Part shown: positions 11,886 to 22,804 of the stretch, in pieces
Position numbering within the stretch: position 1 is the stretch's first letter
How the letters are laid out: each line of letters opens with the position of its first letter
Assembly (NCBI RefSeq): GCF_003255815.1
Contig: NC_037673.1
Location: 163,049,427 to 163,113,426, forward strand
Direction: 5' to 3'
Source: Theropithecus gelada
Taxonomy: Eukaryota; Chordata; Mammalia; Primates; Cercopithecidae
Length of the DNA: 64,000 nt
Notes under the pieces: model-generated
Told to the model about the DNA's origin: nothing
Seen by the model: the letters and a program-made list of their open reading frames with translations, nothing else
The model's database searches: none
Program-made: the position numbers and the translations under genes

Positions 11886-12199
11886 GGCTGGGCGCGGTGG
11901 CTCACACCTGGAATCCCAGCACTTTGGGAGGCCGAGGTGGGCGAATCACGAGGTCAGGAGATGGAGACCATCCTGGCTAACATGGTGAAACCCCGTCTCT
12001 AATAAACATACAAAAAAACTAGCCGGGCGAGGTGGCGGGTACCTGTAGTCCCAGCTACTTGGGAGGCTGAGGCAGGAGAATGGCGTGAACCCGGGAGGCG
12101 GAGCTTGCAGTGAGCTGAGATCCGGCCACTGCACTCCAGCCTGGGTGACAGAGCGAGACTCCGTCTCAAAACAAGAAAAAAAAAAAAAAAAAAAAAAAG
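11886..12199 (+). repeat. AluY, Old World monkey type (YRa-like)
   Basis: Head GGCTGGGCGCGGTGGCTCAC; GGAGATGGAGACCATCCTGG; linker then TAGCCGGGCGAGGTGGCGGG and GAGATCCGGCCACTGCAC. These are the complements of the markers in the 10332 copy. Long A tail. Confidence 0.94.
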
Positions 12200-13389
12200 A
12201 GAAAACTAAAGCTAAATAAGGTTTGTTTTTTTTGTTTTTGTTTTTTTTTTGCCACCTGGACAATCTCTAAAAGTAGATGAGATTTAACTCACTGTTTCAG
12301 TGTGACTTAGTGCTCTCGCTACCACTTGGAACTGAGTTTAGCAAAACTAATGCTGGTCTTAATGAAAACATCTTGACTTTATTCTTTTGGAAAGGGTCTC
12401 TATAGTTTATTGATTGCCTTCAATCACGAAAATATGTGAATGTACTAAACACCTATATTTATTGATTGTACATTTGGATTTCTTTGACAATCTAATGGTA
12501 TCTCTTTATGTATTTCTGCCTGACTTAAATCCTAATTGTGACAGCATTTTCCCCAAGTAACACATAATTGCTAATAATTTTCACTTTTCACTTGATTTTT
12601 ATTTGACTTTTTTTCCCTTAATTGCTTTCTCCCTTCCCTGAAACCACTCTTGTTTGGAAACAAGGAACTATCTCCCCTCACTCAGTTTCTCTCATTCTAA
12701 TGTAGACAATCAATCTCTCTTGTCAATACCATATTTCTCTGCCCGCTTTGTCATTTATTGTTGTATTGGATTGTCTTTCATTTTATTTCTCTGGTCCTTT
12801 TTCTTTTGATTCTTTAAAAATTTATTTCTCCCAACTGAATCTTTTCAGTTCCGAGGAATGAGATTTTACTTGCTTTTTCTTCCTCAACATGTTATGTTTA
12901 TCATGAGATTAATGTCATTATTTTTTGGCTCCAGAGACTGTTGAACATTCTCTCCCAGTCATTTTTATTTTCTTTCTTGTTTTTGTGGCTCTATGTTGTT
13001 AAAAGTTCTTCATGGCCTGCCCTCCACCTACCTTTTGGTTTGCCCTGTTTTCCTATATCAGCTTCCTGGGAGGTTTTTATTCATCAATTTTTTTACATGA
13101 TAATATCAAAAATCTTTGCTACCAGGTACAGTCAAAGAATTACAACTCCTCTGGTCTGTTCCGCTCTCTGCACAAGTTTATCAGTAAGCGGATAGTATTG
13201 GAAGAGATTCCAGTCTTACACTCTGCTTGTCCAGAGCTTATATTTATTTTTGAAAAGTACTTCAATCTAAAAGAAACTATATCTCAAAATAAGATGCAGG
13301 TTTATTCGCTGCTATTCAAGTGGTGTTTGCAACCCACAACCCATACCCATATTTTTCTGAGTAATTGCTTTGTACAGAGCTGTTTTCAC
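12200..13389. other. Unassigned interval
   Basis: T-rich DNA with a TTTTTTTTGTTTTTG run at about 12224-12250. The long frame starting at 13012 runs into an Alu and is not supported as a gene. No repeat recognised with confidence. Confidence 0.5.
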
Positions 13390-13686
13390 TTTTTTTTTTT
13401 TTTTTTGAGGTGGTGTCTCCCTCTGTTGCCCCAGCTGGAGTGCAATGGCGTGACCTTGGCTCACTGCAAGCTCCGCCTCCCGGGTTCACGCCATTCTCCT
13501 GCCTCAGCCTCCCGAGTAGCTGGGACTACAGGCGCCCACCACCACGCCCGGCTAAGTTTTTGTATTTTTAGTAGAGACAGGGTTTCACCATGATAGCCAG
13601 GATGGTCTCAATCTCCTGACCTCGTGATCTGCCTGCCTCGGCCTCCCAAAGTGCTGGGATTACAAGCATGAGCCACTGCTCTGGCC
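13390..13686 (-). repeat. AluY-like SINE
   Basis: T17 tail, body with ATAGCCAGGATGGTCTC and CTCCTGACCTCGTGATC (AluY pattern), ending CTCTGGCC. Confidence 0.94.
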
Positions 13687-13769
13687 TTAACTTTTGACTA
13701 ATATTTTAAAAATTAAAAGTATAATAAGTGAATCCAGTAAACATCTTAATAGTATCAAGAAAATTAGCG

Positions 13770-13919
13770 CAGTAGTTGTCTATGGTGTGCAGAGTTGAGC
13801 TTTGGAGGTAGACATGAGTTTGAATCCTGGTTTCACCTTTTTCCAGCATGTGATCTTCGGATACATTAATTTACTTTCTTCAGTCTCAAGTTCCTCTTTC
13901 CTTAAAAATCGTGATAATG
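13770..13919 (-). repeat. MIR, antisense, first part
   Basis: GAGTTTGAATCCTGGTTTCACC, then TGTGATCTTCGG and CAGTCTCAAGTTCC are antisense MIR words. The element is split by the Alu at 13920 and resumes at about 14219. Confidence 0.7.
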
Positions 13920-14218
13920 GGTTGGGTGTAGTGGCTTACGCCTGTAACCCTAGCACTTTGGGAGGCTGAGGCAGGTGGATCATGAGGTCAAGAGATCAAG
14001 ACCATCCTGGCCAACATGGTGAAATCCCGTCTCTACTAAAAATACAAAAATTAGCTGGGTGTGGTGGTGCGTGCCTGTAGTCCCAGCTACTAGGGAGGCT
14101 GAGGCGGGAGAATCACTTGAACCCGGGAGGTGCAGGTTGCAGTGAGCCATGATCGCACCATTGCACTCCAGCCTGGGCGATAGAGCAACAGTCCATCGCA
14201 CAAAATAAAATAAAATTT
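13920..14218 (+). repeat. Alu SINE nested in MIR
   Basis: GGTTGGGTGTAGTGGC head and AAAATAAAAT tail. Flanked by AAAAATCGTGATAAT (13904-13918) and AAAAATAGGGATAAT (14219-14233), a 15-base duplication with two mismatches. Confidence 0.93.
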
Positions 14219-14272
14219 AAAAATAGGGATAATTATATCTGTTTTATGATATAGTTGGAGAATTAAGTAGCT
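14219..14272 (-). repeat. MIR, antisense, second part
   Basis: GGGATAATTATATCTGTTTT and TTGGAGAATTAAGTAG continue the split MIR up to the LTR. Confidence 0.6.
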
Positions 14273-14668
14273 TATATTAGTCTTCTAGGGCTGCCATAAT
14301 AAAGTGTTTAAGCTGGATGCCTTAAACAATAGAAATTTATTCTCTCACCGTTCCAGAGGCCAAAAGTCCAAGATCAACATGTGGACAGCTTTACTTTCTC
14401 CTGAGGCCTCCCTCTCTCTTTGACTTGCAGAAAACTACCTTTTCCCAGTGTCTTCACATGGTAGTCCCGCTGACTGTGTATCTGTATCCTAATCTCCTGT
14501 ACTTACATGGACGTGGTCATATTGAATGAGGCCCCGCCCTAATGCACTTTAATTTTAGAGTCATCACCTCTTTAAAGGCCCTGTTTCCTAACACAATCAC
14601 ATTATGAGGTACTGAGAGTTAGGATTTCAACATATGAACTTGAGAGGACACAATTCAATCCATAACAC
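14273..14668 (-). mobile_element. MaLR LTR (MLT1/MST type), antisense
   Basis: About 396 bases that are the reverse complement of an ERVL-MaLR long terminal repeat: CTAGGGCTGCCATAATAAAG, then TTAAACAATAGAAATTTATT, GTCTTCACATGG, CCTCTTTAAAGGCCCTGTTT and GAGGTACTGAGAGTTAGG. No internal retroviral sequence adjoins it, so it is a solo LTR. The exact subfamily is not resolved. Confidence 0.82.
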
Positions 14669-15267
14669 CATCTATAAATATTTGTATTCAGCAGCTAACG
14701 CACTGTACATTCTTGATAGCTCTTAACTATTGTTTTTACTATTTTATATAGAATGCCACTATTTCTAGTTTTTTTTTTTTTTTAATTTGGACCAAGAGTT
14801 TACTTAACTTCATGGAGTATTTAATGGAGATAAGACACAATTCCTTATTCCTTATATGAGCCCTCTGCAGATGACATCCTCAATAATTTTAGCTAAAATT
14901 AGCTAGTTAAGAGTACTACACAAGCAAGAGTACCATAAATCAAGGCTTCAGGAAAATTGAACTCTAACTCTGGAAGTATCTGCCCACCTAGTCAATTCCA
15001 TCTACATCCGAAAACTTTATTTTTCAGCCTGGCCTCCCTCTTGAGAGTTGCTGTTTTTCTGGATAACTGAAATTTTACATAGGCAGTGACTTCAACTTCC
15101 ACACATCAAAACATCTCAGGTCAGTCACCAGCCAAAGCAATGCTCGACTACATTTCCTGATATATGTCAATGGATCCCATTATTTTCCTAAGTCCCCAAG
15201 CCATCCTATACCCTATCATGCAATCATTTATTCAGTCATGAGTTCTATCATTCAGTCTCTGGCCTTG
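14669..15267. other. Unassigned interval
   Basis: Includes a T15 run at about 14769-14783. No gene or named repeat. Confidence 0.5.
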
Positions 15268-15270
15268 GTT

Positions 15271-15466
15271 TCTTTTTTTCTTTTTTTTTCTTTTTTTTTT
15301 TTTTGAGACAGAGTCTCACCCTGTCACCCAGGCTGGAGTGCAGTGGCATGATCTCAGCTCACTGCAACCTCCGCCTCCCGGGTTCAGGTGATTCTCTCGC
15401 CTCAGACTCCCAAGTAGCTGGAACTACAGGTGCATGCCACCAGGCCTGGCTAATATTTGTATTTTT
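15271..15466 (-). repeat. Partial Alu (right monomer plus linker)
   Basis: Reverse Alu with a T/C-rich tail (15271-15304), a right monomer and the linker up to TTTGTATTTTT. It stops where AGTAGAGACGG should follow. It is fused base to base to an oppositely oriented Alu at 15467. Confidence 0.93.
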
Positions 15467-15736
15467 GTAATCCTAGCACTTTGGGAGGCCAAGGCAGGTG
15501 GATCACCTGAGGTCAGGAGTTCAAGACCAGCCTGGTCAACGTGGTAAAACCCTATCTCTACTAAAAATACAAAAATTAGCCGGGTGTGGTGGCGTGCGCC
15601 TGTAATCTCAGGTACTCGGGAGGCTGGGGCAGGAGAATTGTTTGAATCCGGTGGTGGAGGTTGCAGTGAGCTGAGATCACACCACTGCATGCCAGCCTGG
15701 GTGAGAGAGATTCCATCTCAAAAAAAAAAAAAAAAT
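15467..15736 (+). repeat. Partial Alu lacking its head
   Basis: Starts at GTAATCCTAGCACTTTGG, missing about 22 bases of the Alu head. It ends in A15. It is the right arm of the head-to-head fusion. Confidence 0.93.
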
Positions 15737-16424
15737 TATTCTGCAGGTTTGTATATATAACAATCACATGAGATACATCTCCCCCATTCAGTAGTTTATG
15801 AGAGATTTAAATGATTTTTGTGGGTAATTTCACCTATCTTTGATTTCTGCCTTACATGCTACTTTACAAGGTAAGCACTGTTTAATTTGGGACTCCATAG
15901 TCCCATTTCTCAACCACTTAGGTGGCCATTTACTAACTAAAGAATAAATCTCAAGTTTCTAAATCTCTTATGCAATTCTTCAGCCTCATCTTTTCTCTCT
16001 CCGTGGACCCTCAAGTGCAGCGCATTGGGCCTGCTCACTTTCCTGTGTTACAGACAGTGTTTCTGGCCCCATCCCCTTTATCTGCAATCATCTCCCTCCA
16101 TTTCCACCTAGAGAAATCCTACCTATCTAGTAACTTTCAGTTAATCACCCACAGCTGGAAATAGGCTGTCTTTCCTCTGAACTGTAACACTTGGTTTCTA
16201 GCACACTTTTATCCCTTATCCCCACCATGTTCACCGTAGAAAAATGAGCAATGCAGAGAAACAAGAAAGGTAGGGATAAAAAAGAGAAAAAAAAGACTCA
16301 TTATCTCACCCCCAGAGACAACCACCATGAATGTTCAAGAATATGCCTTTCTTGATTTTTCCTCTTTTTATATACATCATTGTCTTCCTTGTCGTAATTA
16401 AAAGAGGAAAAGTAGAAAATGTTA
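15737..16424. other. Unassigned interval
   Basis: Pyrimidine-rich in part (15970-16160). A 64-codon frame here has no recognisable domain. Confidence 0.5.
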
Positions 16425-16538
16425 TCATTATTTTCTTAGGTGCCAGATACTATGTTAAGATTTCACAACCATTATATTCACAACTACTATATGAGTATCC
16501 TATTTTTATCTTCATTTGATAGAAAAAAAAAACCCAGA
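16425..16538 (+). repeat. MIR, left part
   Basis: GGTGCCAGATACTATGTTAAG and TTCACAACCATTATATTCAC; resumes at 16870 beyond the inserted Alu. Confidence 0.65.
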
Positions 16539-16869
16539 GGCCGAGTGAGGTGGCTCACATTTGTAATCCCGGCACTTTGGGAGGCAGAGGTGAGCGTATC
16601 ATTTGAGGTCAGAAACTCAAGACCAGCCTGACCAACATGATGAAACCCCATCTCTACTAAAAATACAAAAAAATTAGCCGTGCATGGTGGCACACGCCTG
16701 TAATCCCAGCTACTTGGGAGGCTGAGGCCGGAGAATCGCTTGAACCTGGTAGGCAGAGGTTGCAGTGAGCCAAGATCACGCCACTGCACTCCAGCCTGGG
16801 CAACATAGTGAGACTCTGTCTTAAAAGAAAAAAAAAAAAAAAAAACAAAAGAAAGAAAAAGAAAAGAAA
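16539..16869 (+). repeat. Alu SINE nested in MIR
   Basis: Head GGCCGAGTGAGGTGGCTCAC and a tail of A18 then AAAGAAAGAAAAAG. Imperfect flanking words AAACCCAGAG and AAACCTCGAG suggest a target-site duplication. Confidence 0.92.
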
Positions 16870-17003
16870 CCTCGAGCTTAGAATGTTAGGCTAGTTTCCC
16901 AAGGTAACAAACAAACCTACAGAGCTAGAAACCAGTTGAGTCCACGTTTGTTTTACTTCCTAGTTCTGGGCCTTAACTGCAACACAATGCTGCCTATATG
17001 TGT
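16870..17003 (+). repeat. MIR, right part
   Basis: TTTCCCAAGGTAACAAACAAAC, CAGTTGAGTCCACGTTTG and TTAACTGCAACACAATGCTGCC match the MIR 3' half. Confidence 0.7.
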
Positions 17004-17203
17004 GTCTCTGTGTGGGTGTTTGTGTGCATGTGTATGCTATTAGGTAGAATTATAACAAAATTATTTTTCCTCATATATAAAAAAATAAAAACTTCAAGAA
17101 GACAATGGAAAAATGAAATCTCTAAGACTGAAAGCCAAATTCTATAGTAAAGTGCCCCTCTAAAAGGACAGACTCAAAATTATTCACAAGAATAATGATT
17201 ATG

Positions 17204-17492
17204 GGCCAGGTACGGTGGCTCATGCCTGTCATCTCAGCACTTTGGGAGGCCAAGGCGGGCAGATCACCTTAGGTCAGGAGTTTGAGATCAGCCTGGCCAA
17301 CATGGTGAAACCCCATCTCTACTAAAAATACAAAATTAGCCAGACGTGGTGGCAGGTACCTGTAATCTCAGCTACTTGGGAGGCTGAGGCAGGAGAATCC
17401 CTTGAACCCAGAAGGCAGAGGTTGCAGTGAGCCAAGATCCCGCCACTGCACTCCAGCCTGAGTGACAGAGTGAGACTCCATCTCCAAAAAAA
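17204..17492 (+). repeat. Alu SINE
   Basis: GGCCAGGTACGGTGGCTCAT head, short A tail. Perfect 16-base duplication AAGAATAATGATTATG at 17188-17203 and 17493-17508. Confidence 0.95.
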
Positions 17493-17524
17493 AAGAATAA
17501 TGATTATGGTTTACATATATATAT

Positions 17525-17695
17525 GATGCTTACCACCTGCTAGGCAGTGTTTTGAGTTCACTAACTCATGTAGCCTTCACAATAACTTTGTGGGAAAAGT
17601 CCTATACCTGTCACTATTTTACAAATGTGCAAACTGAGAAACAGACAAGTGAAGTGACCTGCCCAAGGTCACAAGGCTATTGTGATGCCTCCGCC
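17525..17695 (+). repeat. MIR SINE
   Basis: CCACCTGCTAGGCAGTGTTTTG, ATTTTACAAATGTGCAAACTG and GTGACCTGCCCAAGGTCACAAG, a well-preserved MIR core. Confidence 0.82.
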
Positions 17696-18254
17696 TACAA
17701 GAGAACACAACACTTTTCTATGTAGGACAATGATGTATATTTAACTTCCACCTTCTCACCTTCTGTCTTTGTACCTTTTATAACCACAGTGTACTTACCT
17801 TGGCTGTAACATGATATTTAATATGTAATCAGCAACTCAAATTTGGGATGATTCTTGAGCCAGTTTTGTTTGCAGAAGCAGGGCACTAACTTTAATTAAC
17901 TTTAACTAGAACTGCTTGTAGCTCCATGTGAAAAGAGACACAAAAAGGCCCATTAACTCTGAACATCATTTCCGTGTTTCTGCTCTGTATGCCCTCAAGA
18001 TAGTACTTTTTCCCTGCTGTTCCTTGATTTTTGCCTCTTTTTTTCATTTTTTAAAATGTATTAGCAAAGGGTGTTAGTGCAAAATTAGTCATGTATTTAC
18101 TATAGCCTTTTAGTTCACCTAAACACATTATTTCTGAGAAAATGGTAGAGAACTTTGAGGAATATTCTTTTATAATGGTTAAAAACCTTTCTTTTTAGGA
18201 ATCCCTTCATCTAATTCATGGCTAAATTATTCGGTCTCAATTTTTTCTGAATCT

Positions 18255-18255
<1 letters not shown>
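17696..18255. other. Unassigned interval
   Basis: No gene or named repeat recognised. Confidence 0.5.

Positions 18256-18291
<36 letters not shown>
18256..18291 (+). repeat. (GT)n microsatellite
   Basis: Uninterrupted GT tract of about 17 units just before an Alu; likely polymorphic. Confidence 0.95.
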
Positions 18292-18293
<2 letters not shown>

Positions 18294-18324
18294 AAAGACA
18301 TTCTCCTTAGCCAACTCTATCTCT

Positions 18325-18633
18325 TTTTTTGTTTGTTTGTTTTGTTTTCTTCAGACAGAGTCTCACTTTGTTGCCCAGGCTGGAGTGCGTTGGCATGATC
18401 TTGGCTCACTGCAATCTCCGCCTCCCAGGTTCAAGCAATTCTCCTGTCTCAGCCTCCCAAGTAGCTGGGATTACAGTCACGGGCCACCACGCTTGGCTAA
18501 TTTTTGTATTTTTAGTAGAGATGGGGTTTCACCATATTGGTCAGGCTGGTCTCGCACTCCTGACCTCAGGTGATCCACCTGCCTTGGCCTCCCAAAGTGC
18601 TGGGATTTCAGGTGTGAGCCACCGTGCCCCCCC
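18325..18633 (-). repeat. Alu SINE
   Basis: Tail with TTTGTTTGTTTG. Ends GTGCCCCCCC, a mutated GCGCCCGGCC. Flanked by AGCCAACTCTATCTCT (18309-18324) and AGCCAACTCTATTTCT (18634-18649), a 16-base duplication with one mismatch. Confidence 0.95.
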
Positions 18634-18649
18634 AGCCAACTCTATTTCT

Positions 18650-19600
18650 AAGACACTTGTTTTGAACACACTAACAGTAGACTCTCATTCTCGCTGTAAC
18701 ACATGCTTACCTGGTTAGGTAAGATTCAATGAAAATTGCTAACTTTCAGATATTTACTATGTCATAAAAACTTGCTACATGATTCCACACACAAGTATTT
18801 TCTAAAAACTAGCATTTGAAATTACCTTTTACTATTTTTGTGACTCTAGACTTTGAAGGAATGCTTCAATGACAGCTGAGGCGAGACATTTAGCAACGTC
18901 TGCCACTGTCCTCTTTGTATTCCGTGCCAGGCGCAAGGACTCTTCCTGTTGAAAGTTTTATCATGTACAAGGCTATTAACATTATGAGGATAGGCTGAAG
19001 CATGAATAAATCCTGAGACTTACTGATGATGTCATTATACTGGTCAATAAAATACATAGAGGCAAAGGCTTCCCATGCTCCCAGGCTCGACTAAATCAGG
19101 ATACACGAGCAATTAACTCTTTAATTAAGATGAATGGGTGACATTAGCCCTCCTTAAACTCTGCTCGTCAGCATTTACAAATAGAAAAAGATAGATGCCT
19201 CCTTCCCAAGAAATGTAGGTTTTATTTTTCATTCATCGACACAGTCTCATTCTTCCTACTTTGTAAACAAAGTCATTGGAGTATTGGGATGGTCAGAGAT
19301 ATTTTAACATGTTCCTTTCATCAGTCACATCTCTTACTATGAAAGGCTCCATATTGGAATGTATTAGGTGTTTTATGAAGCTAACTTTACCACTATTGTT
19401 ATTGAACACAATTGCTTTGCCTTTCTCCCCAGTGCACACAAAGAAGATTCATGTCAAAATCTCATAGAAAAAAGATGAATGCAACACAGCATGAAGACAG
19501 TATTTATCCATTTGTTCTACTAACAACTGTCCATTGATATCCGCTACTTTGCCAGTAACTTATTTCAAGACTGGAAATCTAGAGCTATATACTTGAGTTC
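18650..19600. other. Unassigned interval
   Basis: No named repeat or gene. Base composition is less AT-rich near 18860-18960 but without CpG clustering. Confidence 0.5.
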
Positions 19601-19609
19601 TGCTGTGTC

Positions 19610-19800
19610 TCAAATTAGTCAGTCTCTTGATCCTATGCAAAAATGTCTCTGAACCTCTGTTTTCTCATTTGTAAAATCTGGGTGCTGGAACAGTTGATCT
19701 CTTAATTCTTTTGCAATAGTATTTAACACAGTACAAATGGACAACAACGGTATGAATCATTCTAGGAACAAAGCGTCGAAACCAACATTGTCTTAAGAGA
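19610..19800 (-). repeat. MIR fragment, antisense
   Basis: CTGAACCTCTGTTTTCTCAT and TTGTAAAATCTGGG are the antisense MIR core. It ends at the Alu. Confidence 0.65.
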
Positions 19801-19808
19801 AACATAAG

Positions 19809-20121
19809 GGCCGGGCGCGGTGGCTCACGTCTGTAATCCCAGCACTTTGGGAGGCCAAGGAAGGCAGATAACGAGGTCAGGGGATCGAGGCCATCCTGGC
19901 TAACATGGTGAAACCCCGTCTCTACTAAAAATGCAAAAAAAAAAAAAATATTAGCCGGGCATGGTGGCAGGCACCTATTGTCCCAGCTACTCAGGAGGCT
20001 GAGGCAGGAGAATCGCTTGAACCTGGGAGACGGAGCTTTCAGTGAGCCGAGATCAAACCACTGCACTCCAGGCTGGGTGACAGCGAGACTCTGTCTCAAA
20101 AAAAAAAAAAAAAAAAAAGAA
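19809..20121 (+). repeat. AluY-like SINE
   Basis: Intact head GGCCGGGCGCGGTGGCTCAC, GAGGTCAGGGGATCGAGGCC and ATCCTGGCTAACATGG. The linker holds an A13 run and the tail is A22. Flanking words AGAAACATAAG (19798-19808) and AGAAATATAAG (20122-20132). Confidence 0.95.
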
Positions 20122-20412
20122 AGAAATATAAGATGATCTGTATGATTCATATATATAATTTAAAATTCTCTAATAGTCACATTTTTAAAGGTGGAATTAA
20201 TTTTAACATTTTAACATTTCATTCAACATATCTAAAATGTCATTCCAACAAGTAATTATATGTAGTTATATGATCTATTTTATATATATTACCTATTTTA
20301 TAATATTTGTTGTACTACGTCTTTGAGATCGCAGTGCACACTTCAATTTAGACTAGTCTCATTTTGAGTGATCAAAAATCACAAGTGGCTCCAAGACTTA
20401 AGTGCTCTAAGA
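20122..20412. other. AT-rich spacer
   Basis: TATATA-rich DNA near 20148-20300 with no feature. Confidence 0.5.
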
Positions 20413-20682
20413 TCTGTCTCTAAGACTGAAGTGCAGTGGTACAATCTTGGCTCACTGCAACCTCTGCCTCCTGCCCTCAAGCGATCCATGTGCCTCAGCC
20501 TCCCAAATAGCTGGGATTACAGGGGTGCACCACCATGGCCAGCTAATTTTTTGTATTTTTAGTAGAGATGGGGTTTCACTGTGTTTGCCAGGCTGGTCTC
20601 AAACTCCTGACCTCAGGTGATCCAACCATCTTGGCCTCCCAAAGTGCTAGGATGAGAGGTGTGAGCCACCACACCTGGTCAT
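20413..20682 (-). repeat. Alu SINE lacking its tail end
   Basis: Reverse Alu beginning at about GTCTCTAAGACTGAAGTGCAG, with no T tail and a diverged start. It ends CACACCTGGTC. Either it was truncated after insertion or the tail has decayed. Confidence 0.88.
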
Positions 20683-21010
20683 CAAATGTATGTTTTCACC
20701 AATTTTTAAACCCAAGATAGCTAGCTGCCCCATTTCAAAAACAAACAACCTCGGATTGTCCATAGGCAATATAATTTACCTGAATAAATATGATCTTATA
20801 AAAAAATCACTATTACACAAATTTTTTTACCACTATGTGGCATAAAATGAAAAAAGTTCAGCTACAGAGACAATATCCTATTTATACCCCACCATAAATG
20901 AGGGCCACTGTCTATTCTTTGCTTAAAAGATACTCAGATATGTGGTTAATGATACCTACCATCTAATGAATTAGATGTTATGATAAATAGAAAGGTGCTA
21001 TCTATACCAT
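20683..21010. other. Unassigned spacer
   Basis: AT-rich DNA with no recognised feature. Confidence 0.5.
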
Positions 21011-21029
21011 AAAGAAATATACTATTTAA

Positions 21030-21333
21030 GGCCGGGCACAGTGGCTCACGCCTGTAATCCTACCACTTTGGGAGGCCGAAGCAGACAGATCATGAGGTCA
21101 GGAGATCGAGAACATCTTGGCTAACACGGTGAAATCCCATCTCTACTAAAAATACAAAAGATTAGCCGGGCGTGTTGGTGGGCGCCTGCAGTCCCAGCTA
21201 CTCGGGAGGTTGAGGCAGAAGAATGGCATGAACCTGGGAGGCGGAGTTTGCAGTGAGCCGAGATGGCGCCACTGCACTCCAGCCTGGGCGACAGAACAAG
21301 ACTCTGTCTCAAAAAAAAAAAAAAAAAAAAAAA
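21030..21333 (+). repeat. AluY SINE, young insertion
   Basis: Head GGCCGGGCACAGTGG, AluY pattern in the left monomer, tail of about 26 A. A perfect 19-base duplication AAAGAAATATACTATTTAA lies at 21011-21029 and 21334-21352. It landed beside an older FLAM that used the same target. Confidence 0.96.
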
Positions 21334-21353
21334 AAAGAAATATACTATTTAAT

Positions 21354-21476
21354 GGCTGGGTGCAGTGGCTCATGCCTGTAATCCCAGAACTTTGGTAGAC
21401 TAAGGTGGGAGGATCCCTTGAAGCCAAAAGTACAAGACTAGCTTGGGCAACAAAGCAAGACCCTATCCCTAAAAAA
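21354..21476 (+). repeat. Free left Alu monomer (FLAM-like)
   Basis: A single Alu left arm: GGCTGGGTGCAGTGGCTCAT to GACCCTATCCCTAAAAAAG. There is no right monomer. Its tail has become the GGAA tract that follows. The third copy of the target word, GAAATATACCATTTAA, lies at 21854-21869, past the tract. Confidence 0.85.
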
Positions 21477-21853
21477 GAAGGAAGGAAGGAAGGAGGGAAA
21501 GAAGGAAGGAAGGAATAAAGGAAGGAAGGAAGGAAGGAAGGAAGGAAGGAAGGAAGGAAGGAAGGAGGGAGGGAGNAGGAAGGAAGGAAGGAAGGAAGGA
21601 AGGAAGGAAGGAAGGAAGGAAGGGAGAAGGGAGGGAGGAAGGAAGGGAAGAAGGAAGGAAGAGAGGAAGGGAGAAAGGAAGAGAAGAAGGGAGGAAGAAA
21701 GGAAGGGAGGAAGGAAGGGAGGGAGGGAAGGGAAGGGGAGAGAAGGGAAGGAAAAGAGGGAAGGAAGGGAAGGGAAAAACGGAGGGAGGGAGGGAGGGAG
21801 GGAAAGAAAAAGAGAGAAAGGAAAGAAGGAAGGAAGGAAGGAGAAAGAAAGAA
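21477..21853 (+). repeat. GGAA/GGGA polypurine microsatellite
   Basis: About 377 bases of almost pure purine. The longest regular GGAA runs are 21520-21566 and 21578-21621. The tract becomes GGGA/GAAA-mixed toward its 3' end. A single N lies at 21576. It grew from the FLAM tail. Translations in any frame are low-complexity and not proteins. Confidence 0.96.
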
Positions 21854-21869
21854 GAAATATACCATTTAA

Positions 21870-22404
21870 AATGAATCTTTTATTTCATGATTTACTTTTA
21901 TTTCTTAGCTTCATTTACATTTTTACATATTAAGTGGAAATCTTAGCGTTTCAGGGATAGTGGCAGGTCCATATTTTCATACTTGGCACATTTCACTCCA
22001 GCTGATTCTACTTATGCATTTTTCTTGTCTAACTGGACTCAACAAATATAGTTATGAACTTAAAAAATAAATTGAACTGTAGAAAAATATTTTGGTTAGA
22101 GATGATAGGTTTTTTAAATTATAATTCTTTGTCATCTCACATTACCTGGATGTTTTCAATTTGAGATATTTCCTCTCTTATCAATAATAATAATAATGTT
22201 AACCAAACTATATTTAGCTTTTTATAAGTGTTAGGCACTGTGCAGTGTTGTATATTTTATATAATAGTATCTAACTTAGGTCTGCCTGAATTAAAAAACT
22301 CATTGAAAAGCAACCTCTCTAATTCAAAGATCTCTCATTTATAAACTCTATGGAAGTTTATTGATACCATTATTTTCTATATCTATGAATATACATTAAT
22401 TACC
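21870..22404. other. AT-rich interval with short (AAT)n
   Basis: (ATA)5-like run at about 22182-22197. A weak MIR-like word GTGTTAGGCACTGTGCAGTG lies at about 22228. No gene. Confidence 0.5.
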
Positions 22405-22465
22405 TAGAATAGCAGCTTCCGCACAGAAATCATTCAATGAATATTTGTTGAAGAAACTATTTAAA
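22405..22465 (+). repeat. L2 3'-end fragment, sense
   Basis: CTAGAATAGCAGC, then CATTCAATGAATATTTGTTG matches the L2 terminus. Confidence 0.6.
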
Positions 22466-22804
22466 TAGACTATAAGTTTTCAAATAAGGCATTTACTCAG
22501 TAAATATCTACATTCCATGTGATAGATCCTTTTTATAGTAAATGAAATAAATATTTTAAAAACTGTCTTTCTATATGACAGACCTTTACCAATTGAAGAG
22601 TATACATATTAAAAATAATCACACACAGTTCTTTGTCTTGTAGAGACTCATAGTCTAGTGTTGGAGACAGATGTTCAAATCGATTGTTCTAAGACCACAT
22701 TATAAAATGCAACTGTAGAAAGATTCAGAAAAGCTGGCAAGAACAGGCTCAGTTCCCCAGGAGACAGTAGAACATACAGGAATGGGGATACTGCAGAAGG
22801 GTTT

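Noticed and set aside
13012..13593. A 193-codon plus-strand frame
   Set aside because: The second half is antisense Alu. The first half has no recognisable domain and no supporting gene structure.
21146..21865. A 239-codon minus-strand frame rich in Ser, Phe, Leu and Pro
   Set aside because: It is the translation of the GGAA microsatellite plus an antisense Alu and crosses an N. No protein family resembles it.
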